Positions 18,767 to 27,080 of a stretch of 64,000 nt of DNA are shown here, one piece after another. The stretch lies in NCBI RefSeq assembly GCF_002964785.1, contig NZ_PQCC01000018.1:558001-622000 (forward strand). The letters are read 5' to 3'. Positions within the stretch are counted from its first letter, which is position 1. Every line of letters begins with the position of its first letter. A model generated the notes under the pieces. It made no database searches, had not been told where the DNA came from, and saw nothing but the letters and a program-made list of their open reading frames with translations. This stretch comes from Pseudoalteromonas sp. T1lg48. Lineage in GTDB: Bacteria > Pseudomonadota > Gammaproteobacteria > Enterobacterales > Alteromonadaceae. The translations under genes were made by a program, and so were the position numbers.

Positions 18767-19555
18767 CTACTTTGAGGCCGACTCGATTAGCTCTCGATAT
18801 GGCGTAACTTTAAGATCTGACTGGGTACTGTGTTTCTCATACAAGAAAGTGGTCGAGCCACCACCCTCTTTGTAGGCATTTAAAGGGCAATCATCGGAAA
18901 GGTTACTCCGAGTGCCGCTCAGCAGCATGTCGGCCTTGCCATCGCCGTTAAAGTCGGCGATTAATTGCACAAACAATTTAAGCGTATCCTTTACCACACC
19001 ACACTCTCGCGTGTGTGAGCCTAGCTCGGCCTCAAATAAGCGTGGGTGACTTTCGTTATTAACAAGCGAGAGCTCACCTAGGGTCTTGCCTTTAACCAGG
19101 GTTTCAAGCTCATGTTGGGCTTGCTGCTTCATTTCGTCGCTCTCAAGCCCACCAGGTAATGGAATGATGCTGGCGGGAATATTGTGCCACCAATTGGCTG
19201 AGTCCATATCAAAATGATTTTCCTTGCCCACCTTGACCTGTTCAAGCAGGGTCAACTCGGCGCACGCTGCACCGTAGACGAGTTCCCGGCCAAACTCCTC
19301 TCGTGATTTGCCATAGCAACCGCGCTCGAGCAAGGCTGAATACTCATCGCAACTGGCATATTTTCTTAGGCTTCCCTGTGTATCCGCATCCGGGCAAAAG
19401 AATTCGCCACCGTCCTCAATCATTCGTTTAGAGGGTACTTTATATTCTTCGATTGCCTGGAGGGTATTAAAGCCTCGGTCGCCGGCCTGGACGTGAGTCG
19501 AACCAAGTGCAAGCAGTTTAGCGGCCAATGTAATCGCGGTGAGTTTATACTTCAT
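18767..19555 (-). CDS. Secreted protein with EF-hand/FG-GAP-like calcium loop, unknown function
   Basis: A 262-residue protein with a signal peptide (MKYKLTAITLAAKLLALGSTHVQA). The mature part has six or more cysteines (FFCPDA, ASCDEY, GCYGK, AACAEL, RECGVV, DDCPL), suggesting disulphides in the periplasm. The motif DFNGDGKADMLLSG fits the DxNxDGxxD calcium loop found in FG-GAP repeats and EF-hands. I recognise no named family. The ATG has AAGGAC upstream; 20 further codons in frame lack support. It sits between ybaB and recR, where these genes are usually adjacent, so it looks like an insertion into that group. Confidence 0.78.
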   Translation of the reverse strand: MKYKLTAITLAAKLLALGSTHVQAGDRGFNTLQAIEEYKVPSKRMIEDGGEFFCPDADTQGSLRKYASCDEYSALLERGCYGKSREEFGRELVYGAACAELTLLEQVKVGKENHFDMDSANWWHNIPASIIPLPGGLESDEMKQQAQHELETLVKGKTLGELSLVNNESHPRLFEAELGSHTRECGVVKDTLKLFVQLIADFNGDGKADMLLSGTRSNLSDDCPLNAYKEGGGSTTFLYEKHSTQSDLKVTPYRELIESASK

Positions 19556-19654
19556 AACAGAGCGTCCTTTCTCTTGGGATTTTTGCGGGTTTCTTATGTG
19601 CCAATGATAAAACATCGGGGCAGATGTGGGTATTGGTCATAGGGACTAACAGGC

Positions 19655-19685
19655 AAAAAAATAGCGCCCTAAGGCGCTAATTTTT
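19655..19685 (-). terminator. ybaB terminator
   Basis: A 7-bp stem TAGCGCC/GGCGCTA with a 4-nt loop and seven T on the minus strand, 14 bases after the ybaB stop. It separates apt-dnaX-ybaB from the secreted-protein gene. Confidence 0.88.
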
Positions 19686-19698
19686 ATGATGTTCTTGA

Positions 19699-20025
19699 TT
19701 AGAACGGCATTTTGAAGCCAGGAGGTAAGTTCATACCACCGGTTACTTCGGCCATGCGCTTCTGGCTTTCTTCGGCTACACGACGTACGGCGTCGTTACA
19801 GGCCGCAGCCAGTAGGTCTTCAATCATGTCCTTGTCGTCTTCCATCAAGCTTTCGTCTAGCTCAACACGACGGACATTGTGACTACCTAGCATGGTTACT
19901 TTAACCAGGCCGGCACCGGCTTCACCGGTCACTTCTAAGTTTGCGATTTCTTCTTGGGCTTTTTGCATGCGCTCTTGCATTTGCTGCGCTTGCTTCATCA
20001 TGTTGCCCATTCCACCTTTAAACAT
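19699..20025 (-). CDS. ybaB: YbaB/EbfC nucleoid-associated protein
   Basis: A 108-residue DNA-binding protein of the YbaB/EbfC family. The N-terminus is Met/Gln-rich coiled coil ([18 protein letters not shown]), and the core includes [17 protein letters not shown] and the C-terminal PGFKMPF. It binds DNA as a dimer and affects gene expression in relatives. It lies 56 bases after dnaX in the classic dnaX-ybaB order. Confidence 0.96.
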   Translation of the reverse strand: MFKGGMGNMMKQAQQMQERMQKAQEEIANLEVTGEAGAGLVKVTMLGSHNVRRVELDESLMEDDKDMIEDLLAAACNDAVRRVAEESQKRMAEVTGGMNLPPGFKMPF

Positions 20026-20081
20026 AGTGTTCTCTCTTCATTTAAATCTATGCTGGCAAAGATAAGGCCAGCGGGGAAAAA

Positions 20082-22517
20082 TTACAATGGCTGCACCGAG
20101 TTTTCATCAAGGATCGCCGAAAATTGCGTCATTAAGCGCTGCACATTGTTATCGCTGTGCATGGCCGCCACCGCCTGTTGTAAGCGCTGAGCGTCGAGTG
20201 CTTCCTGGATCAGTTTTGGCGTACCCGCTACCTCAGGACTAAAATCTATGTGCAATTCGATGGGCTCACCCAGTTGCTCACTAAAACACTGCGCCAAGCG
20301 TTCACGCAGCGCCGGGCCATCCAGGTGTTGCTGACTGGCATCAACCTGCAAAAACACCTGATTTTGTTCCCTACGGTAACAGCTTTGCAGGGCAAACTGA
20401 CGGGTACGCCCGCCTAAATTCATTTCGTCTATCAAAGCTGCCCAGGCATCTTGCTGATGGGCAAATTTGATATCACTGATACTGCTGGTAAAGCCCTCTG
20501 GTACGGGGATGGCCACAGGTTGCTCTTGCATCTCGGTGTTTGTCACCGGTGCCTTCAACTGTTGCAATAACTCGGGCGCCAGCTTTTGCGGATCCGGCTG
20601 GTGCCTGTCGAGCAAACGCTGTGCCGGCGTTTGCTTACGCTTGGCCGCTGCTTGCTGTTGCTGAGCAGGCTCAGTCGCGGCCACTGCGGGTGCAACTGCA
20701 GTTGCAACTGCTGTATCAAAATGGCTTGGTGATGCGCTTAGTTCGGCCCGCTCACCCCGGGCCGCTGCCTTTTTTAGGTCATCGCCACCTTGGGTTGCTA
20801 CCCCTTGGCTTGGTGCGGTCGCAGCTGTTGCAGCGGTTGCACCGGCAGACGTCGCCAATTTACGGTTTTGTAAAATTCGGGCAATGGCCGATTGGGTTTG
20901 CTCTTCCAATGCCTGAAGCTGCTCGACCGGGGCTGCCTCTTGAGGTTGAGACTCCGACGGGACGCTTGCTTGCGACGGGTGCTCAAAATTTGGTTGCTCT
21001 TGCACTTCAGGCTTTGCTGCAAGCACAGGCGCAAGCTGAGGCTCAGCCACCGGCTCGGCCATCGATTCGGTTACATTAGGCTCGGCGGGCGGGCTGCTTT
21101 GATAGCCTAACTCCTGAGCCTGTTGCAACACGGCATCAAATTGTGCCGCGGCCTGTTGCTCCTGCGCTACCTCATTGTCCATTTCATTAGAGAAGGACAT
21201 GTCCGGTGCAACTGCAGGTGCGGGTGTGGCCTCTGGTTTAACGGAAGCCTCTTGCTTAGCCTTGGGCACCGCCTCTGGCATCGCTTTTACCGGCGCCTGT
21301 GTCTTTGCCGTAGCCAGCTCATTATTATTGCGAGCCAGCATGGCACGCAGATTAGCCGCTTGCTCTTGGCCTGAAGCCTTAGGTGCGGTCATCTCGCCCA
21401 CATTGGCTTGCGCCGTTGGCACCGAGGTTAACGCCGCGGGTTCAAAGGCCAACAGGCGTAACATCAGCATTTCAAAGCCCACCTGTGGCGAGCTACTCCA
21501 TTGCAAGTCACGTTTGCCGCTTAGTAACAATTGATACAGGGTATGGATATGCTGAGGATCGGCACTGTTGGCCGCCGCACTCACATATTCACCGTCACGC
21601 TCATTAAGCGCCGCGGCACTGGGCACCAGTTGCGTCAGTTGAATGCTGTGCATCAGGTTTAATAAATCGTCCAACACCGCAACATAGTTGGGGTTGCGCT
21701 GCGCCAGGGCACGAGTCTGCTGCATCAACTCGGCGCCATCGTGCAGAAGCACGGCACTGAGTAACTGCTGGGCAAAACGCACATCCATCAGGCCGAGCAT
21801 ATCTTTCACGGCCTCTTCCACCAGCTGCCCGTTAGTTTGCGCTATGGCTTGATCGGTGAGGCTCAAGGCATCGCGCATACTACCGTCGGCAGCCTTGGCC
21901 AGAACTTCCAAGGCGGAGTCTTGATAATGGATTTGTTCCTGACCGAGAATATGCTGCAACTGGGTGCTGATCTGCGGCACCGATAAAGCGCTCAGATTAA
22001 ACTGCAAACAACGGGATAAGATGGTCACCGGCAACTTTTGTGGATCTGTGGTCGCCAGTAAGAATTTCACATGCTCGGGAGGCTCTTCCAAGGTCTTCAA
22101 CAGCGCATTAAAGCTGTGTTTAGAGAGCATGTGCACCTCATCGATAAGGTACACCTTGAATTGTCCTCGCGTCGGCGCATACTGGACGTTATCAAGGATT
22201 TCGCGGGTGTCTTCGACCTTGGTGCGTGATGCCGCATCGATTTCGATAAGATCTATGTATTTACCCGCTTCGATATCCACACAGGTGCTACATTGACCGC
22301 AGGGCTGTGCTGAAATGCCCTGCTCACAGTTCAGGCTCTTGGCAAAGATTCGAGCTATGGTGGTTTTACCCACGCCTCGCGTCCCTGTAAACAAATAAGC
22401 ATGGTGTAAACGCTGTTCATTAAGCGCGTTTACCAGTGCCTGTTTTACATGGTCTTGACCAACAAGTTGGTGAAAGGTTTGCGGTCGCCATTTCCTGGCC
22501 AGAACCTGATAGCTCAT
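20082..22517 (-). CDS. dnaX: DNA polymerase III subunits tau and gamma
   Basis: An 811-residue clamp-loader ATPase; E. coli tau has 643. Domain I carries Walker A GTRGVGKTT, the four-Cys zinc knuckle CEQ...CGQCSTC, Walker B LIDEVHML and the SRC motif. Domain III ends near residue 365. A very long Ala/Gln/Pro/Glu-rich linker (about 370-640) is followed by the C-terminal tau domain that contacts the polymerase alpha subunit. A -1 programmed frameshift signal at codons 582-583 should give a gamma-like protein of about 588 residues. The apt gene lies 2 bases upstream and ybaB downstream. Confidence 0.97.
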   Translation of the reverse strand: MSYQVLARKWRPQTFHQLVGQDHVKQALVNALNEQRLHHAYLFTGTRGVGKTTIARIFAKSLNCEQGISAQPCGQCSTCVDIEAGKYIDLIEIDAASRTKVEDTREILDNVQYAPTRGQFKVYLIDEVHMLSKHSFNALLKTLEEPPEHVKFLLATTDPQKLPVTILSRCLQFNLSALSVPQISTQLQHILGQEQIHYQDSALEVLAKAADGSMRDALSLTDQAIAQTNGQLVEEAVKDMLGLMDVRFAQQLLSAVLLHDGAELMQQTRALAQRNPNYVAVLDDLLNLMHSIQLTQLVPSAAALNERDGEYVSAAANSADPQHIHTLYQLLLSGKRDLQWSSSPQVGFEMLMLRLLAFEPAALTSVPTAQANVGEMTAPKASGQEQAANLRAMLARNNNELATAKTQAPVKAMPEAVPKAKQEASVKPEATPAPAVAPDMSFSNEMDNEVAQEQQAAAQFDAVLQQAQELGYQSSPPAEPNVTESMAEPVAEPQLAPVLAAKPEVQEQPNFEHPSQASVPSESQPQEAAPVEQLQALEEQTQSAIARILQNRKLATSAGATAATAATAPSQGVATQGGDDLKKAAARGERAELSASPSHFDTAVATAVAPAVAATEPAQQQQAAAKRKQTPAQRLLDRHQPDPQKLAPELLQQLKAPVTNTEMQEQPVAIPVPEGFTSSISDIKFAHQQDAWAALIDEMNLGGRTRQFALQSCYRREQNQVFLQVDASQQHLDGPALRERLAQCFSEQLGEPIELHIDFSPEVAGTPKLIQEALDAQRLQQAVAAMHSDNNVQRLMTQFSAILDENSVQPL
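20744..20775 (-). promoter_or_regulatory. dnaX -1 programmed ribosomal frameshift signal
   Basis: On the minus strand the slippery heptamer A AAA AAG (20775-20769) is in the same phase as in E. coli dnaX. It is followed after 4 nt by a perfect 7-bp GC stem CGGCCCG/CGGGCCG (20764-20744). The -1 frame reads five codons (G-S-G-P-G) and stops at TGA (20754-20752) inside the loop. An AAGGTGG Shine-Dalgarno-like element lies 9 nt upstream of the heptamer, in the role of the E. coli stimulator. All three elements of the known mechanism are present. Confidence 0.85.
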
Positions 22518-22519
22518 GC

Positions 22520-23065
22520 TTAATCGCCTTCGAATTCGACTAGTTTAAATACGTCAATTCCCTGTTGGCTCACTCGCTGCTCACCGCCTAAATCGGGTAA
22601 GGACACCACAAAAGCGGCATGGGTTGCTTCGCCACCCAGCTTGGCAACAAGCTTAGCAGTGGCTTCGATAGTACCACCAGTTGCTAATAAATCATCAACT
22701 AACAATACCTTATCACCGGCAACTATGGCGTCTTGGTGCAGCTCCAGGGTATCTTCACCATATTCTAACTGGTAGCTTTGTGCAATGACCGCGCGGGGTA
22801 ATTTGCCCGGCTTACGCACCGGAATAAAGGGCACACCTAACACATAGGCCAACGGGGCGGCAAAGATAAAGCCGCGGGACTCGGTACCAATGATCTTGGT
22901 AAAGCCAAGGTCTTTGTACTTGTTAACCATATGATCTATGGTGAGTTTTAATGCCTTAGGGTCGGCTAATAAACTGGTAACGTCACGGAACATAATGCCC
23001 GGTTTAGGATAATCGGCAACCGTAGCTATGGATTGCTTGATGTAATCAAGATCAGCAGCGCTCAT
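22520..23065 (-). CDS. apt: Adenine phosphoribosyltransferase
   Basis: A 181-residue enzyme converting adenine and PRPP to AMP in purine salvage. The PRPP-binding motif is [27 protein letters not shown] and [14 protein letters not shown] are typical Apt segments. It is the first gene of apt-dnaX, with only 2 bases between them. A purine permease is encoded about 20 kb away in the same window. Confidence 0.97.
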   Translation of the reverse strand: MSAADLDYIKQSIATVADYPKPGIMFRDVTSLLADPKALKLTIDHMVNKYKDLGFTKIIGTESRGFIFAAPLAYVLGVPFIPVRKPGKLPRAVIAQSYQLEYGEDTLELHQDAIVAGDKVLLVDDLLATGGTIEATAKLVAKLGGEATHAAFVVSLPDLGGEQRVSQQGIDVFKLVEFEGD

Positions 23066-23287
23066 ATTTCATTTCATGTTTAAGTTTTGTTTAGCGCTGC
23101 ATTATATACCCAAACGACGTGAAGATACATGCTTCAGCGCTATCGCAGGGAGCTCAATACACGGCATGACTATGCAGGAATAACGTCCCTTCAAGTTATC
23201 ACAACACACCAGTGGAGCCTCTGTGAAACACCCAAAGGACAAGGCTGAAATCTTATATTTTTTGAATTTTGGGTCTCTGTTCACAAA

Positions 23288-23326
23288 ACAAAAAAGCCAC
23301 CTGGCTAGAAACTAGCGAGGTGGCTC
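23288..23326 (-). terminator. phhB terminator
   Basis: A long stem AGCCACCT/AGGTGGCT extended by CTAG/CTAG pairs, with six T on the minus strand, 20 bases after the phhB stop. The remainder of the 280-nt apt-phhB gap shows nothing else I can support. Confidence 0.88.
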
Positions 23327-23345
23327 AAACACGGAAAGTATTTAC

Positions 23346-23690
23346 TTACAGCGCAGCAAAAACCGCGTCTGTTTTGGCAGCACAGATGAAATCATTCTTG
23401 TGCAAGCCTTTAATAGAGTGCGACCACCAAGTAACGGTCACTTTGCCCCACTCGGTCAACAGACCTGGGTGGTGACCTTCTTCTTCGGCCATGGCGCCCA
23501 CTAGGTTAGTGAACTCGAGTGCTTGCTTGAAGTTTTTGAACTTAAATACACGCTCAAGCTGCATAATGCCATCACGTACTTCAGGCACCCACTCAGGGAT
23601 ATCTCTGATCAATACTGCCAATTCATCATCTGACACCTTAGGCGCATCCGCACGACACGCTTCACATTTTTGTGCGCTTAATTCAGACAT
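23346..23690 (-). CDS. phhB: Pterin-4a-carbinolamine dehydratase
   Basis: A 114-residue PCD/DCoH enzyme that recycles the oxidised tetrahydropterin cofactor made by phenylalanine hydroxylase. The family motif is [10 protein letters not shown] with downstream [16 protein letters not shown]. An N-terminal extension with CEACRADA is common in the bacterial PhhB group. It starts 10 bases after phhA ends, so the two form an operon. Confidence 0.96.
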   Translation of the reverse strand: MSELSAQKCEACRADAPKVSDDELAVLIRDIPEWVPEVRDGIMQLERVFKFKNFKQALEFTNLVGAMAEEEGHHPGLLTEWGKVTVTWWSHSIKGLHKNDFICAAKTDAVFAAL

Positions 23691-23700
23691 TACTAATTCC

Positions 23701-24498
23701 TTAACTTGCTATTTTTTCTTTAGGGGGAAACTTGGGCTCAAACAAGCCTAATTCTTTTGCCTCGGCCACCAACGCCATCAGATCCATTTGTGAAATATCA
23801 AATAAATCATGAATAGAATTAATGGTGTAGTACACCGGTTGCATAATATCGATTCTGTACGGCGTGCGCAGCACACTCAGTACATTCATTGGGTTAATTT
23901 CTGGCTCATCACCATACACGTACTGAGTTTCACCCGGGCTCGATAGAATACCGCCGCCGTAAATACGCAGGCCATTATCCGTTTGCATTAAACCAAACTC
24001 AACGGTGAACCAGTATAGACGAGCTAGATAAACGCGATCTTTTTTATCCGCCGCATAGCCTAGTTGCCCATATTTGTGGGTAAACTCGGCAAAGTCCGGG
24101 TTGGTCAGCATGGCGCAATGACCAAAGATTTCATGGAAAATATCCGGCTCTTGCAGATAGTCGAACTCTTCACGGGTACGAATAAAGGTCGCCACTGGGA
24201 ACTGCTTATTTGCCAACAGGCGGAAAAACTCATCGAAATCGATAAGTGCAGGCACAGGTGCTACCTGCCAGCCGGTTTCGCGTTCTAATACTTCATTGAG
24301 CTCATGCAACTGCGGGATACGATCATGTGGCAGGTTAATTTTCTTTAACCCTTCCAGGTACTCGTCACACGCCTTGCCTTCGATACAGGCCAATTGACGC
24401 TCAACCAGTTCCGACCAAATTTGGTTCTCTTCATCGCTCCAGTGGATCACCCCGTTCTCATCGGGTGTCTTAGAGACATATTTACTTGACTTAGCCAT
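23701..24498 (-). CDS. phhA: Phenylalanine-4-hydroxylase
   Basis: A 265-residue pterin-dependent aromatic amino acid hydroxylase converting phenylalanine to tyrosine. Iron ligands are in [11 protein letters not shown] (two His) and FTVEFGLM (Glu). It is the bacterial single-domain form without the regulatory ACT domain. A run of promoter-like and TyrR-box-like sequence lies in the 238-nt upstream gap. Operon with phhB. Confidence 0.97.
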   Translation of the reverse strand: MAKSSKYVSKTPDENGVIHWSDEENQIWSELVERQLACIEGKACDEYLEGLKKINLPHDRIPQLHELNEVLERETGWQVAPVPALIDFDEFFRLLANKQFPVATFIRTREEFDYLQEPDIFHEIFGHCAMLTNPDFAEFTHKYGQLGYAADKKDRVYLARLYWFTVEFGLMQTDNGLRIYGGGILSSPGETQYVYGDEPEINPMNVLSVLRTPYRIDIMQPVYYTINSIHDLFDISQMDLMALVAEAKELGLFEPKFPPKEKIAS

Positions 24499-24638
24499 AA
24501 TAACCTTTGAATCATTCGACCAATGAACGTACCTAAACGCTCAACTGGTAGCTAATCTGTGTTAACCAGATACTAAGTAAAAGTACGCAAATTTGTAATA
24601 GATGAAGCCAACAAGGGCCATTGGCAAACCCCTACATT

Positions 24639-24656
24639 TGTAAATTTAAAAATACA
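24639..24656 (-). promoter_or_regulatory. Candidate TyrR/PhhR box upstream of phhA
   Basis: TGTAAA-N6-AATACA against the TyrR consensus TGTAAA-N6-TTTACA: left half perfect, right half 4 of 6. It lies about 140-158 bases before the phhA start. Known regulation of phhAB by TyrR-family proteins in other gammaproteobacteria makes it plausible. The region is AT-rich, so chance is possible. Confidence 0.3.
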
Positions 24657-24676
24657 CCATTAGAAACAAAAGAAGA

Positions 24677-24699
24677 CACCCCTTAAATTTAAAGGGGCA
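24677..24699 (-). terminator. Possible megL terminator
   Basis: A stem CCCCTT/AAGGGG around an AT-rich loop, with only a broken T-rich tail on the minus strand, about 40 bases after the megL stop. Confidence 0.35.
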
Positions 24700-24736
24700 C
24701 CAAGCAATAAGCTGTAAAAAATTAATTACACAAACC

Positions 24737-25921
24737 TTAAATGGATGCCAGACCCATTTCTAAATCCGCAATAATTTCATTAACATCTTCGAGCCCTAAG
24801 GATATACGCACCAGGCCATCGCTGATCCCGGCGGCGCGGCGCTGCTCAGGCTCATAGGTGGAATGTGTCATTGAAGCCGGGTGTTGTATTAGGGTTTCGG
24901 TATCGCCTAAACTCACGGCCAGAGTGCAAAGCTCGAGGCGATTAATAAAGGTTTCCGTTTTCTCCAGCGAGGCTTTTAGCTCAAACGCAATAACGCCCCC
25001 GGCGTCTTTCATCTGCGTACCAATAAAGGCATGGCCGGGATCGTTTTCCAGCCCCGGGTAATACACCTTTTCAATTTTATCGTGAGCGGCCAAATATTGG
25101 GCCACCCTATGGGCGCCTTGGCAATGGGCCTTCATGCGTACCGACAGGGTTTTTAAACCGCGGAGAATCAGCCAGGCATCAAACGGGCTCATGGTCGCGC
25201 CTATATCCTTAAGTACGGTGAACTTAATGGTTTGAATGTGCTCGGCACTGCCGCACACCAAACCGGCCACCACATCGCCATGGCCATTTAAGTACTTGGT
25301 CGCACTGTGCACCACCAGGTCTGCCCCCAGTGTTGCCGGTTTTTGCAACAAGGGAGTCAAAAAGGTGTTATCCACCACACTGATTAATTTATGGGTTTTC
25401 GCAAACGCACAGATCTGCTCAAGATCATACACCTTCATATTTGGGTTGGCCGGGGTTTCCACAAAGACCATCTTGGTGTTGGGCCGACGTGCCGTCTTAA
25501 TGGCGTCCAGATCGCTAAAGTCGACAAAGGTCACTTCAACCCCGTAACGGGTGAGCAGATGACTAAATAAGGCATAGCTGCAGCCATAAACGGTCTTGGA
25601 TGCAATCAGATGGTCGCCTGCGCTCAAAAAGCTCATGACCGCCGCCGAAACCGCTCCCATCCCGGTAGCACACGCCGCCGCATCTTCGCATCGCTCAAGT
25701 GCCGCCAGCCGCACTTCTAGCTCGCGAACCGTGGGGTTGCCCAGGCGCGAATAGATATACCCCTCTTCTTCACCGGCAAAGCGTGCTGCCCCTTGAGCAG
25801 CGTTGTCGAAAATAAAAGTAGAGGTTTGATATAAGGGCGCGGCAAGCGCTCTATGGGGATCCTGTCGACCTTGCTCGCTGTGGATGCAGAGGGTTTCGTC
25901 TGTGTATGTGTGTTTGCTCAT
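24737..25921 (-). CDS. megL: Methionine gamma-lyase (PLP-dependent)
   Basis: A 394-residue Cys/Met metabolism PLP enzyme. The Schiff-base Lys is in VVHSATKYLNGHGD, the phosphate-binding Tyr in YIYSRLGNPT and the glycine patch in CATGMGAVSAA. The Cys of YGCSYALF corresponds to the conserved active-site Cys that separates methionine gamma-lyases from cystathionine enzymes. It cleaves methionine to methanethiol, ammonia and 2-oxobutyrate. Monocistronic between ycjF and phhA. Confidence 0.92.
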   Translation of the reverse strand: MSKHTYTDETLCIHSEQGRQDPHRALAAPLYQTSTFIFDNAAQGAARFAGEEEGYIYSRLGNPTVRELEVRLAALERCEDAAACATGMGAVSAAVMSFLSAGDHLIASKTVYGCSYALFSHLLTRYGVEVTFVDFSDLDAIKTARRPNTKMVFVETPANPNMKVYDLEQICAFAKTHKLISVVDNTFLTPLLQKPATLGADLVVHSATKYLNGHGDVVAGLVCGSAEHIQTIKFTVLKDIGATMSPFDAWLILRGLKTLSVRMKAHCQGAHRVAQYLAAHDKIEKVYYPGLENDPGHAFIGTQMKDAGGVIAFELKASLEKTETFINRLELCTLAVSLGDTETLIQHPASMTHSTYEPEQRRAAGISDGLVRISLGLEDVNEIIADLEMGLASI

Positions 25922-26015
25922 ATTGCCACCTTTTTTCTTTTAAAATAGAGGCATAATTGTTTTAAAAACAAGCAAGCTAGCCGCTTGGACGGCCAAGAAA
26001 CACTATTTTAGGGCC

Positions 26016-26047
26016 AAAAAAACGTCAACCTTAGTTGACGTTTTTTT
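26016..26047 (-). terminator. ycjF terminator
   Basis: A 9-bp stem AACGTCAAC/GTTGACGTT with a 4-nt loop and a long T-run on both sides; it overlaps the last codons of ycjF. Confidence 0.85.
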
Positions 26048-27080
26048 GCTCTTCATTGGTTTGTTTATCGACTCGTGCCAAACGACTCGCCAGACTTTTC
26101 ACCGTGGCCTTAAGCAGCGAAGGTTTCGCTTCAAGACGCGGCAAGGGACGACAGAGTTCCATGGTTTTATAGCCTATGCGCGCGGTGAGTACGCCGGCAC
26201 TGAGGCCCTGCGCCGCTCGCGTCGACAACACGCTTAACAACTTGCCACCAAAGGCGGTGGCGGCCAAATCGGCCAGCAATTCGGTTGAGCCCACGAACAA
26301 CATTTGCTTGAGCAGACTGCGATATAAGCGCACCCGGCTCATATACCCCAGGGCCAGACCATAGTTATTAGCCAATACATCCACCAGCTTTAAGCCACGC
26401 CACAGCACCGCCAGCATGTCGACCACCGCCAGAGGGCTCACCGACACCAGCACCGCAGACTCCACCGCATAACGATTGATCAACTGCTTGGCTTGTTGGT
26501 CCTGACTGACCAACAGGGTGTCACGATATAAGATCATCACCTCACGGTCACTTAAATGATCGCCAATGCGCGCCTTAAAGGTTTCAAATTCTGGATGGGT
26601 TTGAATCTGATTAACGCTTTGCAACCAGGGTAAGGCCTGTCCTATTTGCTCGCTCTCGAGCAAACGCTCGGCCTGCTGCTGATGGTGTTGGTTGACCTTT
26701 AAACGTTTTAAATTCACCAATTCACGCCATAACAAGCGCCCCATTAAGACCACCGCTAAGGCAATCACTGCACTGTATAAGGCACCCAGCCACCAGGCGG
26801 TGGCAAAGCTGGCGACAATGCTCAATCCGGTCTCCACCAGGATTAAACTCAGCAACAAAAATACAAATAACCGCTTTAACAAGGAGCCTTTGCGACCCTT
26901 GATAGTGCTTTCGATGCTTTGTTCAAGCGCAGAGTCATCACCAAAGAGGGCTTCCTCCTCGCTGCTAGGAGCTTGTTCCGAGCGCGCTACTATCTGCGCG
27001 CCTTGCAGTTCTTCTGCCCCCTGTGCGGGGCCTTGCTCTTGTATGCGGCGTCCGGCGCTCAACTTTACTTCGTCGCTCAT
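26031..27080 (-). CDS. ycjF: YcjF family inner-membrane protein (DUF697)
   Basis: A 349-residue protein of the TIGR01620/DUF697 family. The N-terminal 70 residues are charged and variable. Two hydrophobic segments lie at about 72-115 (LLKRLFVFLLLSLILVETGL and ALYSAVIALAVVLMGRLL), with a further one in the C-terminal DUF697 region (STELLADLAATAFGGKLLS). Its function is not established, but it is linked to the Psp membrane-stress response by gene order. Its start overlaps the ycjX stop in an ATGA arrangement. Confidence 0.92.
   Translation of the reverse strand: MSDEVKLSAGRRIQEQGPAQGAEELQGAQIVARSEQAPSSEEEALFGDDSALEQSIESTIKGRKGSLLKRLFVFLLLSLILVETGLSIVASFATAWWLGALYSAVIALAVVLMGRLLWRELVNLKRLKVNQHHQQQAERLLESEQIGQALPWLQSVNQIQTHPEFETFKARIGDHLSDREVMILYRDTLLVSQDQQAKQLINRYAVESAVLVSVSPLAVVDMLAVLWRGLKLVDVLANNYGLALGYMSRVRLYRSLLKQMLFVGSTELLADLAATAFGGKLLSVLSTRAAQGLSAGVLTARIGYKTMELCRPLPRLEAKPSLLKATVKSLASRLARVDKQTNEEQKNVN

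Noticed and set aside
20540..21374. Long plus-strand frames opposite dnaX
   Set aside because: They result from the GC-skewed Ala/Gln/Pro codons of the dnaX linker read in antisense.
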